DNA of 33,321 nt from Welwitschia mirabilis (lineage: Eukaryota; Gnetophyta; Gnetopsida; Welwitschiales): positions 10,959,041 through 10,992,361 of the forward strand of contig JBOZIK010000001.1 in assembly GCA_051453625.1 (NCBI GenBank), in the 5' to 3' direction. Below the pieces are notes generated by a model. That model searched no databases and had not been told where the DNA came from. It was given only the letters and a program-made list of their open reading frames with translations. The position numbers were made by a program, and so were the translations under genes. Below, one piece after another: positions 1 to 9,897 of this stretch (position 1 is its first letter; every line of letters starts with the position of its first letter).

Positions 1-854
1 AGAATTGATATTAAAAATGTTTTACATAGTTTAGAAACTCTATTAATTAAAGCTTACAAAATGTGGGTTATAACACTGTGATATAAGGTAATTGAATCGA
101 CTAGAAGAAAGTTGAGTTAACTAACATCAATAAAGGCAACCAATTAGGTTAATTGAATGATTCAAGAGGTCAATCAGTTGTAGTAGAAATAAAACTTTTC
201 TAAATCATTTTCTTATTGTTAACCCTTTAATACCTAGTTATTGAAGTGAAAAATTTATTTTTCAATGTTTAAAATCTATTTGCTATATAATCTTAATGAA
301 TAGAAGTCCTTAAAATGGAGTTTTTTGATCTAAAAAAAGAAAATACACCCTTGTATTTTTGATATTTATTCTTAATCAAAAAGGAATCCATTGCACTGTA
401 AGAGCTTATACTTGTAAACTTATTTTTAAGTAATGCATTTCATCCATCTTGTACTATAGATCTAGTGAATCTAGTACATTTAGAAATATTATTTTCATCA
501 AAGTCTTTTCTCTATAAAGATTTAAACTTATCCTTAATATTATAATTATAAAGGTTATAGGTTGACCTAGAAACCTAGAAAGATAGCAACAAGGATTCAG
601 ATCAGCTTAAGATTGAAGTTGATATCTGAGAGTGAAGTAGGAGGATTTTTCTAAACCACTATAAATTGTTTTGTCTGGTGATCCTCTTAGGTATTTTTTA
701 TTTTTGTTATTTGCGTATTCTTTTATTTATTTGATTTTCATTTGATAGTAATTATCATTTCAAATATGTTGTCGATTATCGTGATCATATATAAAGGAAA
801 TTTTTGTTTATAAAACCTATTCACCCTTCTTTTAGGGTTTTGTATATCCTTTAT
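1..854 (+). repeat. Copia 5' LTR (about 17 bases missing at window edge)
   Basis: It aligns with 24997-26072. The block around 283-420 (TATATAA, then the GAATAGAAGTCCTTA region) matches 25506-25640 with 23 differences over about 135 hand-aligned positions. It is about 200 nt shorter than the 3' LTR, mainly in U3 (roughly 80-200 here against 25090-25430). The U5 end near 820-850 resembles the usual copia 'attcaccc...agggt' ending and runs straight into the primer site. Confidence 0.85.
284..290 (+). promoter_or_regulatory. Putative LTR TATA box (TATATAA)
   Basis: TATATAA in the middle of the LTR, kept at the same place in the 3' LTR (25507-25513). The position suits the U3/R boundary promoter of a copia LTR. 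No transcription evidence is available. Confidence 0.5.
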
Positions 855-855
855 T

Positions 856-873
856 TAGTATCAAAGCTAAGTT
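856..873 (+). other. Primer-binding site, initiator tRNA-Met type
   Basis: The sequence tagtatcaaagctaagtt aligns with the standard copia PBS (TGGTATCAGAGCCAGGTT, complement of the initiator tRNA-Met 3' end). There are four mismatches in 18, all G-to-A or C-to-T. It starts one or two bases after the LTR end, as expected. Confidence 0.8.
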
Positions 874-918
874 GAATTAGTAGTAGATTTTAATAGATCT
901 TGACTCATAACCCTGTTC

Positions 919-1994
919 ATGGATAACCCTTCAGATGAATTCTCTAGTAGAAGACCATTACTAGTTAATGAAACTAACTATGCCTATGGGAAGGTCAAGA
1001 TGAGAATTTTTCTTAGGTTCCTTAATGTTGATATAGAAGAGGTTATCTACAATGGGCATGAAAAACTTACAATTATTAAAAAATATAGTAGTGGGAACAC
1101 CATAACCATTATAAAACCAAGAACCAATGGACTTTTATTAATAAGGCTAAGGTAACCATAGATGCCTGTACTATTAATTCTATTTTTCATGTAGTCTATT
1201 TAGAACAATTCAAGGGGATTGTAAATTCTATGTCCATCAAAGAAGCATGGAATATTCTTAAAATAGCTCATTAAGGTATGTCTACCATAAAATAGGCAAA
1301 ATTGTAAATGCTCATCTCCAAGTTTGAATACATTTGTATGAAAGAGAAAGAAACTCTTTAGGAGTTCTTTATTAAACAAAAAAATACAGTAAACTTAATG
1401 GCAAGCCTAGGAGAAAATATGGATGAAGTAAAAGTGGTAAGAAAAGCTTTAAGATTCATTCTTAAGAATTTTAAGTGAAATATCACTACCATTAAAGAAA
1501 GTAAAAACATCAACTAGATTGCTTGGATGAACTACAAGGTAATATTCAAACTTATGAATTAAAGTTCCTTAAAGATAAAAAGAAACTTCTAATGTTAAAA
1601 AGTGTGCAGGAGGAAGCCAAATTTAAAAGACCAAATGATGATCTTAAAGAGGATGAGGTTGCATTATTAGCAAGAAGATTCAAAGGATTCTTACACAAGA
1701 AAAAAAAGAGATGGGAAATCAAGAAAGGAACTTAGAAGAAGTCAATATAAGCTAAGAAGAGATTAAGAGAAAGAAAAGGAGATCCAATGCTATGCTTATA
1801 AAGGATATGGACATGTTGCAAATAAATGTCCTAATAATAAAAAGAATCAGGAAAAATCCAAGAGATCATCTTTTATTACCACTTGGACTAATGTGAATAA
1901 AGAAGAAGATAGTAGCTTCAGTTAAGAGTCAGATGGAGATAGGAGAATTTATTTCATGGTAATAGTACCTTCTTTAAAAGAGGGTCTTGTTTAA
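919..1994 (+). pseudogene. Copia gag remnant (capsid and zinc knuckle)
   Basis: This encoded the nucleocapsid polyprotein that packages element RNA. The ATG at 919 begins a frame containing RRPLLVNETNYAY and KVKMRIFL, the usual start of the UBN2-type copia gag (Trp before KVRM is Gly here). A frameshift before 1122 moves to a frame with TIDACTINSIF, KEAWNILK and LISKFEYICMKE. A second shift near 1523 gives LDELQGNIQTYE and a Lys-rich tail. A third frame holds the zinc knuckle at 1788-1829, CYAYKGYGHVANKC, where the second Cys of C-X2-C has become Tyr (TAT, a G-to-A change). In-frame stops near 1275, 1293, 1305 and 1360 sit at expected Gln or similar codons. Confidence 0.85.
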
Positions 1995-2330
1995 CTAAAC
2001 TAAATGATTTATATATCATAAAGGAAGAACAATAAGGATTAGAAGATGCATGTTAAGAGCTATACTTAGAATGTGAAAATCTAGCAAAATGAATAAATGG
2101 ACTAAACAAATGATAAAGGCTCTAAACAAGGAAAAGGAAGCTTTGAAGGCCAAATACAAGAAGTTTTAAAAGGAGAACATAGAGCTAATTCAAAAGGTAT
2201 AAAGTTTATCTCATTTTATAAGTAAATTTTCTAACAACTCTAGTAAATTGAAACAAATGCTTGAAATAGAAAAATTTATTCATGATAAAAGAGGTATTAG
2301 ATTTATCTCCTTAAAACTAACCACTTTTTT
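1995..2330 (+). pseudogene. Gag C-terminal coiled-coil linker remnant (copia)
   Basis: Lys/Glu/Leu-rich frame with YLECENLAK, NKEKEALKAKYKKF and ENIELIQKV, followed by SSKLKQMLEIEKF and DKRGIRFIS. This matches the long coiled-coil between zinc knuckle and protease in plant Sirevirus-like polyproteins, which ends in a 'xxKxGLGF' type motif. It is interrupted by several stops. No catalytic role is known. It probably helped Gag assembly. Confidence 0.65.
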
Positions 2331-2559
2331 TGGTGAGTTAATATGAAAAAATAATAATTTTGTTTTAGATATTACCTATTACTTTTATAAAAAATCAAGC
2401 TACTTAACATTATTTTGCAAATTTAGAAAAGTGATGCTCTTTTCAAATCATACTAGTCATTTTCCATTTAAATTTATTTCTAAAACTTTTGTATCATAAT
2501 AGTCCAAAAGAACTAAGTGGGTAATGCTAACAATTTAAAAATCTTATTAATTGAAATAG

Positions 2560-2915
2560 CATTTACAACTTTAAGTGGAACTTATTGATACTTGGATAGT
2601 GGATGCTTTTAGTACATGATAGGTGATAAGTCAAGATTATAATGCTTAGACAATTTTAATGGATAAAAAGTAACTTCTAATAATGATTAAAAGGTAAAAC
2701 TAAAGGAATTAGAAGCATTGGTGGAGGTAAAATACCTAAAATTAATAAATTTTTGTATGTAAATGGTCTTAAACATAATTTACTTAGTATCAGTAAAATT
2801 TGTGATAATATTACTCAAATTTGTGATAAAGGTTATAGAGTTATTTTTTATTGTCAAAAATGTAAACTTATACATGATGGAATAGATAATATTATATTAA
2901 AGAAAATAGAATAAA
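2560..2915 (+). pseudogene. Copia aspartic protease remnant
   Basis: The protease cleaved the Gag-Pol polyprotein. YLDSGC at about 2589-2606 is the active-site D-S-G, followed by YMIGDKSRL where the family has HMTGD. Downstream, VNGLKHNLLSISKICDN (about 2758-2808) is the highly conserved C-terminal segment of copia proteases, and it lies in another frame. Stops interrupt both segments. The active-site Asp is still present, but the frame is not usable. Confidence 0.8.
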
Positions 2916-2964
2916 CAATTTTTATAGTATTGATTAACCCTCATCTATATATCATTTTTCGCAC

Positions 2965-3800
2965 ATAAACCAAGAAGAGTTATGGCACCAATGTTTAGGT
3001 CATGTAAACTATGATTAACTTAAGATAATTATTAAAAAGAAAATCATGAGAGGAATTCTTAAAATCAATATTAGTAAATATGATTTATGTGATACATGTC
3101 AAAAAGGAAAATAAATAATAATCTCCCATAAAATTAAAAACATAGTTTCCACAACAATGTCTGTTGAACTTATTTATATGGACTTGGTGGATCCTTCTCA
3201 AACTAAAAGCCTAATTGAAAAAAATATTTTTTAATAATTATGGATGACTATTCTATGTTCACTTGGATTACTTTCTTAGGAAATAAGGCTGAAACCTTCA
3301 AAAGTTGTGTTGAAATCTACAAACAAATTCAAAACAAAAAGAGGTATACTATTAAACAAATTAGCAATGATCATGAAGGAGAATTTGAAAACCATCTTTT
3401 AAAAAATACTATATGTAAAATTAAATAGAATATTAGTTTTCAGTACTAAAAAAAATGGAGTAGTAGAAAGAAAAAACAATGTCCTTTAAGAGATGATTAG
3501 AGCAATGCTAAATAATAAGGAGGTACCAAAAACATTTTGGGTTGAAGCAGTAAGCACTACATGCTATATTATTAATAGAGTACATCTAAGACCAAACATG
3601 GATAGAATCCTCTATGAACTTTGAAAAGAAAAAAAACCAAATGTTTCTTGTTTTAAAGTCTTTAGAAGTAAGTATTTTATTTTGAAAGATAGAGAACATT
3701 TGAGAAAATTTAAGTCTAAGGTAGATGAAGAAATTTTTCTTGGATACTTAACTAGAAGTAGAGCTTATAAGTTCTCCAACAAATGAATTATAATATTGGA
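2965..3800 (+). pseudogene. Copia integrase remnant (HHCC and DDE visible)
   Basis: The integrase inserts element cDNA into chromosomes. The GAG-pre-integrase zinc site is intact: EELWHQCLGH gives His at 2986 and 3001, and LCDTCQKGK gives Cys at 3088 and 3097. The core carries Asp at 3181 (MDLVDP), Asp at 3369 (SNDHEGEFEN) and Glu at 3466 (NGVVERKN), so all three DDE acids survive. They lie in three frames, with shifts near 3210 and 3440. RAMLNNKEVPKTFWVEAV and the DREHLRKFKSKVDEEIFLGY segment (about 3690-3740) follow. This contrasts with the Athila-like copies, whose DDE acids are largely lost. Confidence 0.85.
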
Positions 3801-4009
3801 AGAGTCCATAAATGTAAAAATTAATAACAATAATCCCAAGCCTCTTCCTACACATGACGAAGAACATCTCTCTCAAAATATCACAATCAACTCTCAAACA
3901 TTTCAAAGATCTAAAGAGCCACCCTCTAAACTTAGTTATTAGATATGTAAAATTAAGAATGCACACAAGAAATCCTCTAAAAAATTTATGTGCTCACATT
4001 TTCTATCTC

Positions 4010-4980
4010 TCTCTAGTTGAACCCAAGAAATATGAAGTAGCTAAAGCTCATGAAGAGTGGATGATGGATATGCAAGAAGATTTACAATAATTTAAAAGAA
4101 ATGATGTTTGAAACTTAGTGAAAAGATATANNNNNNNNNNCAAAATATGATTGAAACAAAGTAAATTTTTAAGAATAAATGTAATGAACACAATAATGTA
4201 ATTAAGAACAAGGAAATATTAATGGCTCAAGGTTATAATTAGATTGAATGGATTTCTATAGAAGATACTTTTTCTCTAATGCTAAACTAAATAGCATTCG
4301 AATGCTTCTTTTAATTACAACCTTTAAAAATTTTAAAGTTTTCCAAATGGATGTAAAACATGTATTCTTAAATGGTATTCTTAATGAATAGGTATATGTG
4401 GAATAATGAAAAGATTTCATAGATTCTCATAAATCAAAACATGTCTATAGATTTAATAAGAACTTATATAGATTAAAATAGGCATTAGAGCATGGTATGA
4501 AAAACGAATAACTTTTTTTGGAGGATAATGGTTATAGCCAGGGAGCTACACATAAAACTCTCTTCGTTAAGAAATTAATGATATAATTTTTGGAACTTTA
4601 AAATAGGATCTCGCAAAAGAATTTGTTAACATCATCACAACTCATTTTGAGATGAGCATGATAGGAGAAGTAAGCAGATTCCTAGGGTTAAAAAATAGGC
4701 AAACCAAGCATGGAATTTTTATTTCTCAATCAAAATATACTAAGAAATTGGTAAAGTGATTTGGCCTTGATAATACAAAATCGATCATCACTCTCATGTC
4801 AACATCCTATAAAGTCAGTTTTGATGATCACAAAAAATTAATTAATTAAAGACCCTATAGGAGCATGATAGAAAGCTTATTGTATTTAATAATCAATAGA
4901 TATGATATAATGTTTAGCATAGTTGTGTATGTTAGATATCAAGTAAACCCTAAGAAATCTCACCTTCAAGCTATCAAAAT
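4010..4980 (+). pseudogene. Copia reverse transcriptase remnant with 10-N gap
   Basis: RVT_2 (copia-type RT). The start reads EVAKAHEEWMMDMQEDLQ, then FKRNDV, a stop (TGG to TGA) and NLV before the gap at 4131-4140. After the gap come MAQGYN, then FQMDVKHVFLNGILNE with the first catalytic Asp at 4350-4352, and HVYRFNKNLYRLK. The YVDD box is degraded: codons at 4571-4582 read E-I-N-D, so the first Asp of the pair is Asn (AAT at 4577). GEVSRFLGLK and SQSKYTKKLVK mark the C-terminal part. At least two frames are used. The element cannot encode a working RT. Confidence 0.85.
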
Positions 4981-5490
4981 AATCGTATGATACATAAAAG
5001 GTGCTAATGATTATGATTCATGATATCTAGAAGGCATATTATTAGAACTTGTAGGATTTAATGATTTAGATTAAACAAGGTACAAGAATGATCGAAAAGG
5101 CACAAGTGGAAATTACTTCTTTCTTAGATCATATTTAGTAGGATGGACAAGTAAGAAACAAAATTCTATCTTTCTTTTCATTATAAAAGTAGAATTTATA
5201 GTAGTAGGAAGTTATTGCATACATCCTCTATAAATGAAGGAAATGCTCAAGGATTTTAAAATTAATTATAATTATACACCCCTTTTTTTGTGATAATATG
5301 AGTGCAATTAGTATATTCAAATATCTTATTTAGCATTCTCATACTAAATAAAAGATATCATTTTCTTATAGATTAAGTCAAAAAAGGTAATATTTCTATG
5401 AATTACATAAACATTGATCAATAGCTAGCTGATATTTTCATGAAACCATAGAGCTTTGATAAATTTCTAAACCTTTAAAATGAATTTGAG
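4981..5490 (+). pseudogene. Copia RNase H remnant (end of pol)
   Basis: RNase H would degrade the RNA of the RNA/DNA hybrid. Visible pieces are GFNDLD (family: Y-x-D-A-D-W), DRKGTSGNYFFL, WTSKKQNSI, VEFIVVGSYC (family: TEAEYIAAG; the E after A is kept as VEF) and MKEMLKDFKI. The closing motif is QLADIFTKPLSFDKFLNL in the family and appears at about 5417-5480, with two CAG-to-TAG stops flanking LADIFMKP. This fixes the 3' end of pol. Confidence 0.8.
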
Positions 5491-5897
5491 GTTCTGTAAT
5501 CATTCTTGGACTAAAAGTAGGGTAGTTGACTAGAATTTTAATATAATCAACTAGACTTGAATAAGTTAGATCGACCACATTTTATTCTAGTTATTGGAAC
5601 TCATCCCAGGTGCAATTTATTTTATGTTGGGTTAATGGAACTATAGTCTTAGTTAATTGGATCTAGAAAAAATTGATCCACATCTTAAAAGTTTGACTAG
5701 AATTTAATCTAATTGACTAGATTTATATGATTTTTAGTGGAACAAAGGTAGTGGACTTAGTTTTTTCCTTAAAAATAGCTTATTTCATTATTCTTTAAAA
5801 GTGTTTGGATCCATCTATCTTCCATCTATTTCTCTCTTCTTTTGTTGGTTTTCTTCCTTTTTTAATCTCTTGTCTTTAGCAAGTATCACAAGCCATC
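5491..5897 (+). other. Spacer between pol and the env-like ORF, with repeated TTGACTAGA-like motif
   Basis: No coding signal. A short motif recurs: gttgactagaat (5524), tcaactagac (5547), gttaattggatctag (5652), gtttgactagaat (5691) and attgactagat (5711). Similar motifs occur in the LTR U3 (for example tcgactagaag near 98 and ggttgactcaatc near 25287). It could be element cis-sequence or a decayed piece of related LTR. Confidence 0.5.
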
Positions 5898-6920
5898 CAT
5901 GGCTAAGGGATCTTCCAGAATAATAAGGTAAAAGGAGTCACCTAGAAAAGATTTAATTTATTTTTATTCAATAATGTTAGATGAATCTATTAACAAGTTT
6001 GTAGAGAATTTTAAAAACAAATCTATCTACCAAGAGTAACCAGTTACCTTAGGAGAGCTCAGATAGCTTTATGACATGGTAAGACTTTTAAATAATCTAG
6101 ACCTATCCATTTCCTTGAAGTTTTTGGTTTAGCCTACCCATTCCTTACATGTTCTATTTAAATGCTACCTATGATGTTAATTTCACTACTTTTTTCATAT
6201 TATTTTTGAGTAAGAGAATAAAAGTCATCTTAGATCTGATAGTCTTCCTTACAAATCTTTCCAGACTATCCTATGAGGAGTTCTGGCCCTTACGTAACCC
6301 CATGAAGAAAAAGGTGAAGGTTATTAAGGAGCTTTATGGTAAGTTTATTTAATGGAAAACATCCTTTTTACTTCTCATCTCACTCCTAAGTATTAGTTTA
6401 TTCATCTTATGTTTACTTATAATTTCTTATATCTTACTAGTTATTGTGATAAGACCTCTACCTACTGAGTGTATCTTTTGTATTTGGTACTCATCACTCC
6501 ATTGATTAAAAATATGGTCTCTTAAATTGAGTATAATAAAACTATAAATCTTTCTTTCTTAGTCAATATTACAAATATTTATTAGCATTTAGGATACAGA
6601 TGCACCTCAAGCTTGAAGCATTGATCCCCATGTCTTCTATTGGATATGCCACTCTATCTTGCATGCATATCTTTTTTGGTTCTAAGAAATCCTTCAAAAC
6701 CTCTTCTCCCAAGTAGGCCTCTCCTAATGAGACTTTTTTTAATCTAAAAAGGCCTGATTCTTATACTTGTCACATAAAAAAGGCTCTTATTACAACTAGC
6801 TATGAAATCATAGACACTTGTCAATTCTCATTATAAGAAGGAAAAAAAAGAAGAAGGAGAAGATGACCCTAAATCAGAAGAAAAATATAAATAAGAACAG
6901 GAGTTTGAATAATTTTGAGT
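5898..6920 (+). pseudogene. Env-like / 'putative plant transposon protein' ORF remnant after copia pol
   Basis: An ATG at 5898 (MAKGSSRIIR) opens a Lys/Ser-rich start, followed by INKFVENFKNKSIYQE and LGELR. A shift near 6145 leads to a 67-codon open frame, FYLNATYDVNFTTFFILF then LSRLSYEEFW and KVKVIKELYGKF. This pattern (FYxNxxYD, a short strand-rich stretch, LxRxSYEEFW) resembles the plant-specific family found as an extra ORF in Sirevirus-type elements and as 'putative plant transposon protein' elsewhere. Another shift gives LVNITNIY, HLGYR and MPLYLACISFLVLRNPSK (to about 6690). The end is Lys/Glu-rich (6838-6910). No signal peptide or clear envelope feature is visible, so 'env-like' is a family label. 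Function is unknown. Confidence 0.55.
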
Positions 6921-7238
6921 CTCTCTATTTCTCTTCTTTATCATGACATCAAAAGAAGGAGAAAATATAGTGTAGATCTTATTGTTCTACTACTTGTTTC
7001 TTATCTTTCTATGATTGTTATATGGTTCAAACTTAAAAAACTACTTCTACTCTTATTGTAATGCTCAGTTGTAGTTACTTTTATATCAGTTTTTTTAATT
7101 TTTACTCTTTTTAAAATGGTTATTTATATTACCTTTATTAAAAGTAATGAATATTATATTACCTCCAAAATGCTCATCAAGAAGTCTCTTACTTTAATCA
7201 TTTGAATTTTAATGTATGTAAATAAGCAATAAATGTTT
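6921..7238. other. Non-coding 3' part of the copia element
   Basis: AT-rich sequence without a coherent frame. By position it is the copia 3' untranslated region, interrupted at 7239 by the Athila-like insertion and resuming at 24878. Confidence 0.45.
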
Positions 7239-7243
7239 TATTA
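7239..7243. repeat. Target-site duplication, left copy (TATTA)
   Basis: TATTA lies immediately before the TGTT start of LTR R1 and recurs at 24873-24877, immediately after the end of R4. Five bases is the usual Ty3/gypsy duplication length. The sequence is AT-rich, so a chance match is possible, but both boundaries were placed from LTR alignments. Confidence 0.65.
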
Positions 7244-8480
7244 TGTTGCAATATCAAATTATATGCATTTGATATGGTATTTTAAGTACGTTTGTAGGAC
7301 ATTTAGACAAGTTTAGATAGAATTATAATGATTATGGAGAATCAAGAAGATGATCACAAAAACATGTAATTCTAAACATATTTGGAGGTGCTTTAAAAAG
7401 ATTCTGATACTTAGCACTTTGACAAAAAAATAATGATGTAGAAGGATAATTTCTCTTAGCTAGAATATTTAAGAATACTATCATTCCCTATGTTGTCTAG
7501 ACAAAATCCAAGATTACATTGATGCTGACTTAAACTAAAACTATAGGGCTGACTATGGGACTAGAAGCTGATAAATCACCTTTTATTGTAGGGTATCATT
7601 CCCAGTGTTATCTAGATAATAGCTAGGATGACAACTATTTTTTATAAATGAAAACGAATTACTTTGGTAATGAAGTCATGCATTTCATATGGGTTACTAA
7701 GGTTTCTTTTCTAAATTCTATGGTTTGAATTATAGAAAATTATAAATACCTCCTTGACTTTACTCCTATTTTTATCTTTAGTATTAGATATTCTTATGAT
7801 GAGAGATTGAAGGAAAAGAGGTTTATCTATAGTCATAGAGAGAAATCTTTCTTAGTGTTGAGCTAAGCATCCTTCATTAAGGTGTTGCTACTTTCTTTAT
7901 AAGTAGATATTAGTTCATGATTAATATTCAAACTCTTTTCGCTTGTATTATGTAAACCTCCCTTATGTTTAAGTTGATTATGATTTTGTGATAATTTCAC
8001 AGTTTATCTAAATCATAAAGATAACCTTTGTTAAGATTGATATTATTAGTTTAGATATTATATTTCATTCTATTACATTTCTATATTTGCATTTATTCAT
8101 ATTTTATTTGATTTATCTTATAGCTTATGTTAATTAGGGATAGGTGATAGCTCTTCCTAATTGATCTAAGTTGTAAGGGCTAATATTTGTGACAAAAGGA
8201 TTATTAATCTAATAGATTTATTACACTTGCATTTCACTCATTTGCATTTCATCATCATTCATCTTGCATTACATTTACATTGTTTTCTATTTTAAATTTA
8301 CTAAAATGGAAAAAACTAAAAATACCTTGTTGAAATCAATTATCTAACTTATACCCTAGTACCTTCAATATGACATTCATGTTAATTTTTTTCTATACTA
8401 GTGTCTATTTTTCTACAAGTATTAGTGATTTACAGGATCTCCTTAGGGACTTCAAGATTGTACAAATTCACACTATAACA
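7244..8480 (+). repeat. Athila-like LTR copy R1 (outer 5' LTR)
   Basis: 1237 nt, from TGTTGCAATATC to CACACTATAACA. It aligns along its length with R2, R3 and R4. Shared landmarks are the gattctgatacttag block (7400), two copies of a palindromic motif (7493 and 7607), a TATAAATA box (7741) followed by cctcc, and gagattgaagga (7802). A primer site follows at 8485. R2 is exactly the same length. Confidence 0.8.
7741..7748 (+). promoter_or_regulatory. Putative LTR TATA box (TATAAATA), R1
   Basis: TATAAATACCTCC is kept in R2 (9148-9155) and nearly so in R4 (24129-24136, TATAAATAGCC). In R3 it has decayed to aataaata (about 15091). Conservation among four decayed LTRs supports a real promoter element. 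Confidence 0.55.
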
Positions 8481-8639
8481 TTTTTAGTGTCATTGTTAGG
8501 GAAGGCCATAAGAAGTTGGAGAATTATCACTATCTATATAGGTATCTTATACTTTAATTTAATTATTTATTTCAAATAGTATTGTATTTCTATTCTAGTT
8601 TCTATAGGTTTATTTTTCTATAATTTTTCATTTTGGTAG
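8481..8639 (+). other. Primer site plus short leader between R1 and R2
   Basis: The PBS is at 8485-8502 (tagtgtcattgttaggga). Against the Athila consensus TGGCGCCGTTGCCGGGGA (complement of plant tRNA-Asp) it has seven mismatches, all C-to-T or G-to-A. The leader then matches the one after R2 (gaaggccacaag, attatcactatctag, then a T-rich run ending ctataattttt) up to about 8630, where R2 begins abruptly. No polypurine tract precedes R2. Confidence 0.75.
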
Positions 8640-9876
8640 TGTTTCAATCTTAGTTTATATGTATCTAATGGGTAATTTAAGTACTTTTGTAGAACATTTA
8701 CATAAATTTATATGCAATTCTGATAATTATGAAGAGTGAATGAAATAATCACAGAAACATGTAATTATTAGCATATTTGAAAGCATTTTGGGTAGATTCT
8801 GATACTTAGTGGTTTGAAGAAAAGATCAATGATGCAAAAGGATAATTTATCTTAATTGAAAGCTTTGTGAAGAATGTCATCCTTTATGTTATTTAGATGA
8901 TAGTCAAGACAATAGTGTGCTGATATGGACTCTAGACTATAGGGTTAATTATGGATCCAGAATCTGATGACTTATTTATTATTACAAGGCATCATACTTA
9001 GTGTCATTCAGATAATAGAAAGAAAGAAGACTATTTTATATGAATAAATCTAATCATCTTTGTAATTGGGTCATGCACCTCATATAAGTTATTAGGATTT
9101 TGTTTTGAGCTTCCATGGTTAAGTTTTCAGAACCTTTAATGTAAAACTATAAATACCTCCCTTGTTATCATTTCCAATTCATTTTTTTAATACTAGAAAG
9201 TCTTGTAATAGGAGATTGAAGGATAAAAGTTCCATCCTATGCTACAGAGAGAAGTCTTCCTTAGTGTTGGACTATGTATCCTCCATTGAGGTGCTGCTAC
9301 TTTTTTTGTAAGTGGATGTTAATTCATTATCAAGACAAAGATTCCTTTTATTTTTATTATGTGAACCTCCCTCATGATTTAAGCTGGTTATGATTCTATG
9401 ATAGCTTTATAGTTGATCTAGATCATAAGGGAAACCTTTACTAGGGTTGATACTATTAGTTTAGATTTTCATTTATTTCACATTGCATTTTCATAATTTC
9501 ATATTTTGTTTGATGTATTTTATAGCTTATGTTGGTTAAGGTTACGTAACAATTTTCCTAATTGATCTAAGTTATAAGGACTGATCTTGATGACAAGAAG
9601 ATTGGAATTAAATAGATTCATCATTTATCACATTTGCATTTCATCATCATTTATTCTTGCATTGCATTTTCATTGTTTGTTGTTTCATTTACCTAAAGGA
9701 AAAAAGATTAAAAATACTTTTTTGAAATCAATTATCTAACCTCTAGCCTAGTGCCTTTAATGAATTATGACATCAAGATTAACTCCCATCTATACTAGTG
9801 TATGTTTTTCTGTAACCATTGTAATTTATAGGATCTACTTAAAAACTTGAGGATTGTACAAATTCACATAGCAACA
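8640..9876 (+). repeat. Athila-like LTR copy R2
   Basis: 1237 nt, from TGTTTCAATCTT to CACATAGCAACA. Its TATA box is at 9148-9155, and palindromic motif copies lie at 8888 and 9003. It serves as the 5' LTR of the pol-poor element whose 3' LTR is R3. Confidence 0.8.
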
Positions 9877-9879
9877 TTT

Positions 9880-9897
9880 TGATGCCATTGCCAAGGA
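9880..9897 (+). other. Primer-binding site, tRNA-Asp type (after R2)
   Basis: tgatgccattgccaagga against TGGCGCCGTTGCCGGGGA: five mismatches, all G-to-A or C-to-T. The plant tRNA-Asp 3' end (CCCCGGCAACGGCGCCA) is the known primer complement for Athila elements. It lies three bases after the LTR end. Confidence 0.8.

Noticed and set aside
3748-3966. Minus-strand 72-codon frame with a hydrophobic look
   Set aside because: It is antisense to the copia integrase C-terminus/RT lead-in and has no recognisable domain.
8370-8579. 69-codon plus-strand frame rich in Phe, Ile and Thr
   Set aside because: It runs across the end of LTR R1, the primer site and the leader. The hydrophobic look is what AT-rich sequence gives by chance, and R2 does not keep the frame.
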